Assembly: GCA_014378805.1 (NCBI GenBank) | Contig: JACMMY010000101.1 | Span: forward strand, 1-16,175 | Source of the DNA: Moraxellaceae bacterium | GTDB lineage: Bacteria > Pseudomonadota > Gammaproteobacteria > Pseudomonadales > Moraxellaceae | Reading direction: 5' to 3' | DNA length: 16,175 nt | Shown: positions 7,056-15,248 of the stretch, one piece after another | How positions within the stretch are numbered: the first letter of the stretch is position 1 | How the letters are laid out: every line of letters starts with the position of its first letter | The notes under the pieces: model-generated | Seen by the model: the letters and a program-made list of their open reading frames with translations, nothing else | Told to the model about the DNA's origin: nothing | The model's database searches: none | Translations under genes and position numbers: made by a program

Positions 7056-10000
7056 AAAAATCCCCACCACACCGATGTCGCAAACAAGCAAATTTAATAA
7101 AGTCCTCATCGCTAATCGGGGCGCGATTGCATGCAGAATTATCCGCACGTTGAAACAGCTCGGCATTCAATCTGTCGCCGTGTATTCAGAAGCGGATCAA
7201 GATGCGCTTCATGTCAGCCTCGCTGATGAAGCCATCTGTATCGGCCCTGCGCCTGCCAGTGAGAGTTATTTACAAGCGGGAAAAATCCTTGAAGTCGCCA
7301 AACAAACTGGCGCGCAGGCGATTCATCCAGGTTATGGTTTTTTGTCAGAAAATGCAGTTTTTGCCGATGCCTGTGACGCTGCAGGCATCGCATTTATTGG
7401 CCCGACTGGCGATCAAATGCGCGCCTTTGGCCTAAAACATACTGCGCGTGAATTGGCATTAGCGAGCCATGTACCACTTTTGCCGGGCAGCCAACTCTTA
7501 GCGGATCTCGCTGAAGCACGTCTGGAAGCAACACGAATCGGCTACCCCGTGATGCTCAAAAGTACCGCAGGAGGCGGTGGTATTGGTATGCGCCTGATTT
7601 GGGCAGATAGCGAACTCGATGAAGCGTATGCATCAGTTCATCGACTCGCCACGGCTAACTTCAAAGATGCGGGGATGTATTTAGAAAAATACGTCCAATC
7701 AGCAAGACATATCGAAGTACAGATTTTTGGTGATGGTCAAGGCAAGGTTCTCGCTTTAGGTGAACGTGATTGCTCCGTGCAACGTCGTAACCAAAAAGTC
7801 ATCGAAGAAACCCCTGCTCCACATTTATCGGATGAACAGCGCCAAAATCTGCAACAGACTGCGGTACGCCTGATGCAATCGATCGGCTATCGCTCTGCGG
7901 GTACGGTTGAATTTGTAATGGATGCAGAAACGCAAGACTTTTATTTTTTGGAAGTCAATACGCGTTTGCAGGTTGAGCATGGCGTCACCGAGGAAGTCAC
8001 TGGGGTCGACTTAGTTGCATGGATGGTGCTCCTCGCCAGCAACGATCTGACGCTGCCAGATGTTGCACCGGAGCCACACGGGGCATCGATCCAAGTCCGT
8101 ATTTATGCCGAAGATCCAGCGCGCAATTTCCAGCCTTCATCAGGCTTGCTTACTGAAGTCATCTTTCCAGAATCAGCACGAGTCGAAGCAGCCGTGATGC
8201 GCGGTTCGCAAGTACCGCCGTTTTATGATCCGATGGTCGCTAAGATTATTGTCCATGCCAAAGATCGTGCAACTGCGATTGCGAAGTTGCAACATGCTTT
8301 GGCTGAAACTCACTTGTCAGGCATTGAGACTAATCTGGATTATGTCAGTGAAATTATCGCAGGCAGTGTTTTCCAAAAGGGTCTACAAACCACACGCTAT
8401 CTAAATGATTTTGCTTACAAAGCTCTCCGAATCGAAGTCTTGGAAGCAGGTGTACAAACTTCGGTACAAGATTATCCTGCGCGACTGGGTTATTGGGATG
8501 TGGGTGTGCCGCCGTCTGGTCCAATGGATGCCTTGGCACTCCGTGCAGCGAATTTACTCTTAGGTAATCCCGAGGGAACAGCCGGGCTAGAATGCACAAT
8601 GAGTGGCCCTACCCTCAAGTTTTATAATGATAGTCGTGTCTGTATTACGGGTGCGCCTTTGCCCGTATTTTTGGACAATGTGGCTATGCCGATGTGGACA
8701 GCCTTTGCCGTCCCTACGGGCAGCACCCTTAAACTCGGTCGCATGACATCAGGTTGTCGCAGCTATGTCGCAGTCAGTGGGGGCATCAATGTGCCCGATT
8801 ATCTCGGCAGTAAATCTACGTTTACGCTTGGACAGTTTGGCGGTCATGCAGGACGCAACTTACGACTCGGCGATATGTTGCCAATCACAGCGTTGCCGAC
8901 TCAGAATCACATCTCCGAAAAAGCACAGGTTCACGTTTTGCCTGAGCTGCTTAAACCCAGTTATAACGATCATTGGGAAATTGGCGTGCTGTATGGCCCG
9001 CATGGTGCACCTGACTTCTTTACTCCTGCTGATATCGACATGTTTTTCTCAACTGATTGGGAAATTCATTACAACTCTAGCCGTACAGGTGTTCGTCTAA
9101 TCGGACCAAAACCTGAATGGGCAAGACGTGATGGCGGTGAAGCAGGATTACATCCATCCAATATTCACGACAATGCCTATGCAATTGGGGCGATTGATTT
9201 TACGGGTGATATGCCTGTGATCCTTGGGCCAGATGGGCCAAGTTTAGGCGGCTTTGTCTGTCCTGCCGTCGTGGTCAAAACGGAACTATGGAAACTTGGA
9301 CAACTCCGTCCAGGGAATACCGTCCGCTTTATTCCGATCAGTCAAGCGCAAACTGATGTGCTGGAACTCAAGCAAACTCAGGCATTAAGTCGTCTCGATG
9401 AGTCATTACAGACGCCGCTGACGGCTGAACCTGACACGTTAAAATCAGCCATTTTAAGCACCTATACAAGTCTTAATGGTTCACCAAATGTTGTTTACCG
9501 TCCTGCAGGTGATAATTACCTATTGGTCGAGTATGGCCCTTTAGTACTGGATTTGAATTTACGCTTTCGAATCCATGCCCTCATGCAATGGCTGTATGTC
9601 CAAAAAGACGCGCAGAACGTGCACGGTATCATTGATCTTACGCCGGGCATTCGTTCATTACAGGTACATTATGATGCTGCCACGTTGCCACAAGCTGAAT
9701 TGCTCGCCTTATTGAAACATGCTGAAGCTGAGTTGCCTGCTATTGACGACATGGTTGTGCCTTCGCGGACCGTTTGGTTGCCTTTGGCGTGGGATGACTC
9801 ACAAACAAGACTGGCGATTGAAAAATATATGCAATCCGTCCGCCCTGACGCACCTTGGTGTCCGAGCAATATTGAATTTATTCGTCGGATTAATGGGCTC
9901 GATGCCATCGATGATGTTAAAAAAATTGTCTTTGATGCCCGTTATCTCGTGATGGGTTTGGGTGACGTTTATTTGGGCGCACCGGTCGCCACTCCGCTTG

Positions 10001-10719
10001 ATCCGCGCCACCGACTAGTCACCACCAAATATAATCCTGCCCGCACTTGGACACCAGAAAACGCCGTCGGCATTGGCGGTGCGTATATGTGCGTATATGG
10101 TATGGAAGGCCCTGGTGGTTATCAATTCGTCGGACGTACGATTCAAATGTGGAATCGTTATCGCGAAACACCTGAATTTATCTCAGGAAAACCGTGGTTA
10201 CTGCGTTTCTTTGATCAAATCCGTTTTTATGAAGTCAGCGAAGATGAACTGGTGGAAATGCGCCGTGAATTTGCGGCGGGTCGTCTACGCATTAAGATTG
10301 AAGACGGTGAACTAAGTCTACGCGACTACAACACTTTCTTAAATGACAACGCATCCGACATCACCGCTTTTAAAAATGCGCAGCAAAATGCGTTTGAGGC
10401 TGAACGTGAGCGTTGGAAAGAAAGCGGTCAAAACGAATATATCAGCGAAGCCGATGCCCCCACACCTGACAGTGACGACATCCAACTACCCACAGGTGCT
10501 GATGCGATTATTGCACACGTCCCGGGTAATATTTGGCAAGTACAAGTCAAATCAGGCGATATCGTCCGAGCTGGTGACAGCTTGATGATCATTGAATCAA
10601 TGAAAATGGAATTTCCGATCATTGCACCCCGAGATGGTGTGATTGGTCAGGTCTTGGTGCATCCAGGAATTCAAGTGGGTGGCGGACAAAATCTATTGGT
10701 TTTGCTGGAGCATGCATGA
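7048..10719 (+). CDS. uca: Biotin-dependent guanidine/urea carboxylase
   Basis: Carboxylates guanidine (or urea) using ATP, bicarbonate and covalently bound biotin. About 1,223 aa, the usual size for the bacterial single-chain enzyme. Domains: biotin carboxylase (about 12-455), with the ATP-grasp glycine loop GGGGIGMR near 175 and EVNTRLQVEHGVTEEVTG from 302; a KipA/AHS2-like carboxyltransferase half from about 461 (VQDYPARLGYWDVGVPPSG); a KipI/AHS1-like half from about 817 (YRPAGDNYLLVEYG); and a C-terminal biotinyl domain with ESMKMEF, biotinylated Lys1186. ATG 7048 is chosen because GGGA lies 8 bases upstream; ATG 7039 in the same frame is possible. Often annotated as urea carboxylase, but the guanidine riboswitch and UAAP1/2 argue for guanidine. 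The carboxyltransferase segment IDFTGDMPVILGPDGPSLGG is rich in Asp (717, 720, 729), which could suit a cationic substrate. It shares an ATGA overlap with atzF. Confidence 0.95.
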   Translation: MDKKIPTTPMSQTSKFNKVLIANRGAIACRIIRTLKQLGIQSVAVYSEADQDALHVSLADEAICIGPAPASESYLQAGKILEVAKQTGAQAIHPGYGFLSENAVFADACDAAGIAFIGPTGDQMRAFGLKHTARELALASHVPLLPGSQLLADLAEARLEATRIGYPVMLKSTAGGGGIGMRLIWADSELDEAYASVHRLATANFKDAGMYLEKYVQSARHIEVQIFGDGQGKVLALGERDCSVQRRNQKVIEETPAPHLSDEQRQNLQQTAVRLMQSIGYRSAGTVEFVMDAETQDFYFLEVNTRLQVEHGVTEEVTGVDLVAWMVLLASNDLTLPDVAPEPHGASIQVRIYAEDPARNFQPSSGLLTEVIFPESARVEAAVMRGSQVPPFYDPMVAKIIVHAKDRATAIAKLQHALAETHLSGIETNLDYVSEIIAGSVFQKGLQTTRYLNDFAYKALRIEVLEAGVQTSVQDYPARLGYWDVGVPPSGPMDALALRAANLLLGNPEGTAGLECTMSGPTLKFYNDSRVCITGAPLPVFLDNVAMPMWTAFAVPTGSTLKLGRMTSGCRSYVAVSGGINVPDYLGSKSTFTLGQFGGHAGRNLRLGDMLPITALPTQNHISEKAQVHVLPELLKPSYNDHWEIGVLYGPHGAPDFFTPADIDMFFSTDWEIHYNSSRTGVRLIGPKPEWARRDGGEAGLHPSNIHDNAYAIGAIDFTGDMPVILGPDGPSLGGFVCPAVVVKTELWKLGQLRPGNTVRFIPISQAQTDVLELKQTQALSRLDESLQTPLTAEPDTLKSAILSTYTSLNGSPNVVYRPAGDNYLLVEYGPLVLDLNLRFRIHALMQWLYVQKDAQNVHGIIDLTPGIRSLQVHYDAATLPQAELLALLKHAEAELPAIDDMVVPSRTVWLPLAWDDSQTRLAIEKYMQSVRPDAPWCPSNIEFIRRINGLDAIDDVKKIVFDARYLVMGLGDVYLGAPVATPLDPRHRLVTTKYNPARTWTPENAVGIGGAYMCVYGMEGPGGYQFVGRTIQMWNRYRETPEFISGKPWLLRFFDQIRFYEVSEDELVEMRREFAAGRLRIKIEDGELSLRDYNTFLNDNASDITAFKNAQQNAFEAERERWKESGQNEYISEADAPTPDSDDIQLPTGADAIIAHVPGNIWQVQVKSGDIVRAGDSLMIIESMKMEFPIIAPRDGVIGQVLVHPGIQVGGGQNLLVLLEHA

Positions 10720-12095
10720 TGACGACCACTTCACAAAACTCCGCCCTAGATTTAGTTCCCGATTTGGACATTTCCACTTTACAGCATGCCTATGCCAATG
10801 GTCTGAAACCTTCTCAGCTGATCCGTCAGCTTTTGCCATTACTGGCAAAAGAAGATTGTCAAAACGGAGATCCTGATAGTCATCATGTCTGGATTAGTCG
10901 TTTTGACCATGACACTTTGCTGAACATGGCAAAAGCACTCGATGAAAAAGATCCTGCCGACTTGCCTCTGTATGGCATTCCATTTGCGATCAAAGACAAT
11001 ATTGACGTTGCTGGACTGCCAACCACAGCGGCCTGTCCTGCTTTTTCCTACACGCCCACGCAACATGCCTTTGTGGTACAAAAACTGATTAATGCAGGCG
11101 CAATTCCCCTCGGAAAAACCAACCTCGATCAATTCGCCACTGGCTTAAATGGCACACGATCACCTTATGGCGTCGCCAAAAATAGTATTGATGCAGACTA
11201 TATTTCTGGCGGATCCAGCTCAGGTTCAGCACTCGCGGTGGCCCTCGGTTTAGCGAGTTTTTCATTGGGGACAGATACTGCGGGTTCTGGGCGAGTCCCT
11301 GCGGCATTTAATGCCTTAGTCGGCATCAAACCCAGTTGTGGATTGGTTTCCACGTCAGGTGTTGTCCCTGCTTGTCGTACCCTCGATTGTGTATCCATAT
11401 TTGCTTTAACGTCTCACAATGCAGAAGCCGTGTTGGAGATTGCTGGAGGCTTCGATCATAGCGATGTCTATAGCAAGCGCCTTACTCGCCCAGCCAAAGC
11501 AGCGATCAAAACGATTGGCGTACCGCGCGCTGATCAACTGTTATTTTTTGGCGACGATGCCTATGCCGCACTCTTCGAGCAGGCAAAAGCAAAACTCATT
11601 GCACAAGACTTTCATCTCGTTGAAATTGATTTTTCTTCTTTTATTGCCGCAGCGCAACTTCTCTATGCAGGGCCTTGGATTGCTGAACGCTACCATGGAA
11701 TTGCCGAACTTTTATCCACAAAACCCGATGAAATTTTGCCGGTCATCCGTCAGATCGTTGAACCTGCAAGTCTGATAACGGCTGAACACACTTTTCATGC
11801 GTTCTATCAGCTCGCTGCCTATAAACGTCAATGCGATGAGATTTTGGCCACTGTTGATGCGATTCTGACACCGACGGCTGGCACGATTTACACCCTCGCT
11901 CAGATGCAAGGTAATCCATTGGTGTTGAATAGCAATCTTGGCTATTACACCAACTTCATGAATTTACTAGACTACGCAGCACTTGCCTTGCCTGCTGGAA
12001 ATCGACCTGACGGTTTGCCTTTTGGGGTTACTTTTTTTGCACCATCAGGACAAGACTGGAATCTCTTGGATTTAGCCCACCGCTGGGCGGTTTGA
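10716..12095 (+). CDS. atzF: Allophanate hydrolase, amidase domain
   Basis: Hydrolyses allophanate to ammonia and N-carboxycarbamate, which breaks down to ammonia and CO2; the last step of the pathway. The 459-aa product is an amidase-signature enzyme with the Ser-cisSer-Lys triad visible: Lys93 in GIPFAIKDNIDVAG, Ser167 in ISGGSSSGSALA and nucleophile Ser191 in GTDTAGSGRVPAA, at the family's usual spacing. Complete single-chain allophanate hydrolases are near 600 aa and carry an extra C-terminal domain; here the ORF ends right after the amidase (GVTFFAPSGQDWNLLDLAHRW) and that domain is a separate gene 62 bases downstream. The start overlaps the carboxylase stop as ATGA, with TGGAG just upstream, so translation is probably coupled. 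After its TGA (12093-12095) the same frame stays open for 21 more codons, to a TGA overlapping the next gene's ATG. Confidence 0.93.
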   Translation: MMTTTSQNSALDLVPDLDISTLQHAYANGLKPSQLIRQLLPLLAKEDCQNGDPDSHHVWISRFDHDTLLNMAKALDEKDPADLPLYGIPFAIKDNIDVAGLPTTAACPAFSYTPTQHAFVVQKLINAGAIPLGKTNLDQFATGLNGTRSPYGVAKNSIDADYISGGSSSGSALAVALGLASFSLGTDTAGSGRVPAAFNALVGIKPSCGLVSTSGVVPACRTLDCVSIFALTSHNAEAVLEIAGGFDHSDVYSKRLTRPAKAAIKTIGVPRADQLLFFGDDAYAALFEQAKAKLIAQDFHLVEIDFSSFIAAAQLLYAGPWIAERYHGIAELLSTKPDEILPVIRQIVEPASLITAEHTFHAFYQLAAYKRQCDEILATVDAILTPTAGTIYTLAQMQGNPLVLNSNLGYYTNFMNLLDYAALALPAGNRPDGLPFGVTFFAPSGQDWNLLDLAHRWAV

Positions 12096-12157
12096 CATGA
12101 TGGATCTGATAGAACGACTGTAACTGACATTTATAAAGACATTTTTTGGGGAAATAA

Positions 12158-12571
12158 ATGAACAACTCAATCAACCCTAACGACTATATTCAAATTGTCG
12201 TCTGTGGTGCTCATCTATCGGGGATGGTGTTGAATCCACAACTGACTGATCGCGGTGGAATCTTGGTCAGAGCAACAGAATCAGCACCTATTTATCGTTT
12301 TTATGCGCTGGCAGGGGGTCCGCCATTTCGACCCGGAATGGTTCGCGTCAATAGCGGCGGTGTATCGATTCCAGTAGAAGTCTGGGCGCTTCCACCCGCA
12401 GGTTTTGGCGACTTTATCCATCACATTCCATCACCACTGGGCATTGGGAAAGTCGTCTTAGCCGATGGCTCGGTCATCTCTGGTTTTATCTGTGAACCTT
12501 TCGCGCTTGACGGTGCAACGGACATTAGCGATGTCGGCGGATGGCGCAATTATATTGCAGAGTTATCCTGA
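12158..12571 (+). CDS. Stand-alone allophanate hydrolase C-terminal domain
   Basis: A 137-aa protein matching the C-terminal domain normally fused to the allophanate hydrolase amidase: CGAHLSGMVLNPQLTDRGG, YALAGGPPFRPGMVRV, EVWALPPAGFGDFIHHIP, PLGIGKVVLADG, GFICEPF and a closing GGWRNYIAEL. In fused enzymes this domain follows the amidase and, in the Kluyveromyces enzyme, has been reported to decarboxylate N-carboxycarbamate. It has its own start: GGGGAAA upstream of ATG 12158 and an in-frame TAA immediately before it, so it is not a simple frameshift remnant. It is the last gene of the riboswitch operon and probably works in trans with the upstream amidase. In databases such proteins are often called allophanate hydrolase-related protein. 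Confidence 0.9.
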   Translation: MNNSINPNDYIQIVVCGAHLSGMVLNPQLTDRGGILVRATESAPIYRFYALAGGPPFRPGMVRVNSGGVSIPVEVWALPPAGFGDFIHHIPSPLGIGKVVLADGSVISGFICEPFALDGATDISDVGGWRNYIAELS

Positions 12572-12583
12572 TTTTTTTGAACC

Positions 12584-12613
12584 TCTAGGGCGTACACTTA
12601 GGTGCGCCCTAGA
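12584..12613. terminator. Strong hairpin between convergent operons
   Basis: TCTAGGGCGTAC (12584-12595) pairs with GTGCGCCCTAGA (12602-12613): 12 pairs with one wobble around a 6-base loop. It sits 13 bases past the end of the guanidine operon and about 77 bases before the end of the opposing operon. It can fold in either transcript, but each strand is followed by A-rich rather than U-rich sequence, so termination may need Rho or the hairpin may mark processed 3' ends. Confidence 0.6.
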
Positions 12614-12689
12614 AAAACTTTGATGAATCAAAAACAAAAAACCTCAACAGACCCAAGCACGATCAACTTATAAAAATATAAATCCCCGA

Positions 12690-13235
12690 TTAAGCATATA
12701 CAGGCGGCATGACAGCCGTTAATAATTGCAACCTTCCCGTAATCACACCACGAAGTGTCATGAGTTCGTTACCGATCTTTTCCAATTGTTTAGCAGGTCC
12801 TTGAACCAACACAACCTCCATGACCCGATTTTCTGCCAATTGCACATGGAGTGAGCTAATCACTTCGGCGAGATGATGATACTGTAAATCGGCTAAAAGT
12901 CGCTGCAAATGAGGGGTGGTACGATCATATAACAGGGTAATCGTCCCCACCATAATCTCATCGCCCAAGTTACGTTTATGCTCAGTAATATGCTGATGTA
13001 ACATATCAGCGACCGCCTGCGAGCGGCTATCAAAGCCGCGACTCTCGACCATTTTATCCAGCTCAATCAGTAGTTCTTGAGGAAGGGATAAACTAATCCG
13101 ACTGACGGATTGGCTACTTGATGAACTCGCTGTTAGGTGAGTTTGTTTATCAATCGGCTTCATAGAATCGTGATTTTCAACATTGCTATCATTCATTTTT
13201 TTAGCGATAAAATCGTTATTACTCAATATTATCAT
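12690..13235 (-). CDS. NikR-family ribbon-helix-helix regulator lacking the nickel site
   Basis: A 181-aa DNA-binding protein with the NikR layout: a serine-rich N-terminal extension, a ribbon-helix-helix domain (about 44-83, SRISLSLPQELLIELD then GFDSRSQAVADML), and an ACT-like C-terminal domain (about 92-172, with GTITLLYD, LHVQL, EVVLVQG and LRGVITGRLQLL). Known NikR proteins bind Ni through four residues (E. coli His76, His87, His89, Cys95). Aligned by eye, these become Tyr119, His130, Gln132 and Val138, so only one is kept. It probably does not sense nickel by the known mechanism and may bind another ligand or be constitutive. It is the last gene of the transporter operon, overlapping the ATPase gene by 17 bases, which suggests it regulates uptake or guanidine use. 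ATG 13235 lacks a clear ribosome site; ATG 13196 is an alternative that would shorten the unconserved N-terminus. Confidence 0.85.
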   Translation of the reverse strand: MIILSNNDFIAKKMNDSNVENHDSMKPIDKQTHLTASSSSSQSVSRISLSLPQELLIELDKMVESRGFDSRSQAVADMLHQHITEHKRNLGDEIMVGTITLLYDRTTPHLQRLLADLQYHHLAEVISSLHVQLAENRVMEVVLVQGPAKQLEKIGNELMTLRGVITGRLQLLTAVMPPVYA

Positions 13236-14184
13236 CTACATTGGTCATGCGTACAAATGACGCAGGCAAGGATTCATGATCTTCGTCATCCTGTGCAGTA
13301 TTGCCATGAATCAACTCATCCAAACGCATCCGCGTTGCAAGAAACTCAGGACTGGTCATTTGTCGCTCTGAACGGGGTCGTGGAACAGGCACTTCAATCA
13401 CCTCTTGCACTTCACCAGGATGAGCCTTGAGTACCAAGATCCGATCAGCCAGCAAAATCGCCTCATCTAAATCATGCGTCACAAACAAAATGGTAATATC
13501 AATATTGCGCCAGATTTCCAAGAGATGTTTCTGCATTTTGCAGCGTGTTTGCGCATCCAGCGCGCCAAACGGCTCATCCATCAACAAAATACGGGGTTCG
13601 TTGACCAACGCCCGCGCAATCGCGACTAGCTGTTTCATGCCACCAGAAAGCTGATGCGGAAAAGCATCAGCAAAGCTAGACAACCCAATCAGATCAAGCC
13701 ATTGCAGCGCAGCTTGCTCTGCGACATGTCCGCCTTTGCCGCCCATTTCTAAACCAAACATCACATTTTGTTTGACGGTACGCCATGGAAATAACGTGTA
13801 GCCCTGAAACACCATGCCGCGATCACGGCTCGGTCCAGCAACGGGAAGACCATCCAGCAGCACCGTACCACCATCATAAGTCTCTAATCCCGCTAGAATT
13901 CGACTGAGGGTTGATTTACCACAACCCGATGGACCAATCACACAGACAAACTCACGACGATAAATATCGAAGTTAATCTTATTCAATGCCAGCACTTTTC
14001 CCTGCGTGGTATTGAAGTGTTTAACCAAATCACGGATTTCTAAAATGACTTGGCGTTGGTAGAGCTTCTCAAAACGCGCACGAACTTCAGGTGATTGCGA
14101 GTGGTAATCGGGAAAAAAACTCGGGAGTTCCGTTGCAGGTAGCGCAGTGGTGTCATTCAGACTCGGCGTATGTTCATTTATCAT
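13219..14184 (-). CDS. ABC transporter ATP-binding protein (nitrate/sulfonate/taurine type)
   Basis: ATPase subunit that powers the neighbouring permease at the inner membrane. The 321-aa protein has all expected motifs: Walker A GPSGCGKST (84-92), Q-loop VFQGYTLFPW (Gln127), signature LSGGMKQ (179-185), Walker B LLMDEP (200-205), D-loop GALD and the H-loop His227 in VTHD. The LFPWRTVKQNV segment is typical of SsuB/TauB-like ATPases. It carries about 45 extra residues before the ATPase fold and an acidic C-terminal tail (DDEDHES), so it is longer than ordinary SsuB/TauB proteins (about 255 aa). It overlaps the permease gene by 4 bases (ATGA), with AAAGG a few bases upstream. Similar transporters sit beside urea/guanidine carboxylase genes in many bacteria. 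Confidence 0.93.
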   Translation of the reverse strand: MINEHTPSLNDTTALPATELPSFFPDYHSQSPEVRARFEKLYQRQVILEIRDLVKHFNTTQGKVLALNKINFDIYRREFVCVIGPSGCGKSTLSRILAGLETYDGGTVLLDGLPVAGPSRDRGMVFQGYTLFPWRTVKQNVMFGLEMGGKGGHVAEQAALQWLDLIGLSSFADAFPHQLSGGMKQLVAIARALVNEPRILLMDEPFGALDAQTRCKMQKHLLEIWRNIDITILFVTHDLDEAILLADRILVLKAHPGEVQEVIEVPVPRPRSERQMTSPEFLATRMRLDELIHGNTAQDDEDHESLPASFVRMTNVDDNIE

Positions 14185-15137
14185 CTTGCACGACCTTTAT
14201 CCCATGGAAATAAGCGACGACCCATTGCAGCAAGCAGAAGATCAATCCCCAAACCAATAAAACCAATCATCATAATAGCGGCATAGACATTATCGAAATG
14301 CTGATAACGCGCCTGCTGAGTAATGAACCATGTGATCCCTGAACTCGTCCCAATCAATTCTGCCACGATTAAATAGGTCCATGCCCAACCCAGTAGGATA
14401 CGTTGATCACGATACAAATCAGGCAAAATTCCAGGCACAACGACATTCATCAATAATCGCCGTCTAGTTGCACCCAGTGTCAGTGCCGCTTCCATCAATC
14501 CCACATCCAATTTGCGTGTGGTATTGGCAATAATCAGAATTTGCTGAAACAAAGTCCCAATCACAATAATGGCAATCTTCGGCCCATCATAAATTCCCAA
14601 AATCGCCACCATCAGCGCGCCAAACGCAGGTGCAGGCAAATAGCGAAAGAACTCGACAAAAGGCTCAGTCAACCTTGAAATTACTGGAGATGTACCACAC
14701 AGAATCGCCAGGGGTACACCAATGAGAGATGAGATAAAAAATGCATAAAACACCAGCTTCACGCTATGCCAGAGACTTTGATGCAACCAAGGATCGCCCT
14801 GTTGCGCGGGTGGCGTGGTAAATGCAGTATAAAATGCTTTAACAACCTCATGCGGTGCAGGTAGATAGACTGGATTTACCGCAATCCCTTGTGGTAATTG
14901 CAAATGTTGCTCTCGCATATTGGCAACTTCTTCATTAAACGTCGCGCGATCTGTCCGCATTTCAGTTTCAAAATAACTGACTCCACCCGAATCAGTAATT
15001 TTGACCAATGGATGCCAGACAAAAGGCAGATAACTGACCGCGCACCATAGCAAAATAGGCAGTAAAAACGAGACACTGCCTAGCAACCAGCGTAATCGGT
15101 TAGGCAGCTTGTAATGCGGATTAAAGGCACGCGCCAT
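14181..15137 (-). CDS. ABC transporter permease (SsuC/TauC-like)
   Basis: Inner-membrane channel subunit, 318 aa. A first membrane helix (about 20-40, SVSFLLPILLWCAVSYL) is followed by a stretch of about 85 residues that is probably periplasmic, then the binding-protein-dependent permease core with further helices from about 124 on. The EAA loop that contacts the ATPase is visible as EAALTLGATRRRLLMNVVVPG. The insert between the first two helices (around ITDSGGVSYFETEMRTD) is longer than in SsuC/TauC. It may be a trait of the carboxylase-linked transporter group; I recall similar proteins but cannot verify this. GAGGAAAA lies just upstream of ATG 15137. It is separated from the binding-protein gene by 111 bases. 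Confidence 0.92.
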   Translation of the reverse strand: MARAFNPHYKLPNRLRWLLGSVSFLLPILLWCAVSYLPFVWHPLVKITDSGGVSYFETEMRTDRATFNEEVANMREQHLQLPQGIAVNPVYLPAPHEVVKAFYTAFTTPPAQQGDPWLHQSLWHSVKLVFYAFFISSLIGVPLAILCGTSPVISRLTEPFVEFFRYLPAPAFGALMVAILGIYDGPKIAIIVIGTLFQQILIIANTTRKLDVGLMEAALTLGATRRRLLMNVVVPGILPDLYRDQRILLGWAWTYLIVAELIGTSSGITWFITQQARYQHFDNVYAAIMMIGFIGLGIDLLLAAMGRRLFPWDKGRAR

Positions 15138-15248
15138 AATACGTTTTCCTCAATAAAATGTGATGACTGAGACAGACATACCTCTAGATCAATAGATCAT
15201 GTGCTGGCTCTCTCATCCAACGATTAAAACGTGCTATTCGATTTTGAT

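Noticed and set aside
8354..9100. Reading frames of 80-110 codons within the carboxylase on either strand
   Set aside because: Contained in the continuous carboxylase frame; composition reflects its codons, with no independent ribosome sites or motifs.
12096..12157. Frameshift joining atzF to its C-terminal domain
   Set aside because: The downstream frame has an in-frame TAA directly before its ATG plus its own GGGGAAA site, so a genuine split gene fits better than one indel.
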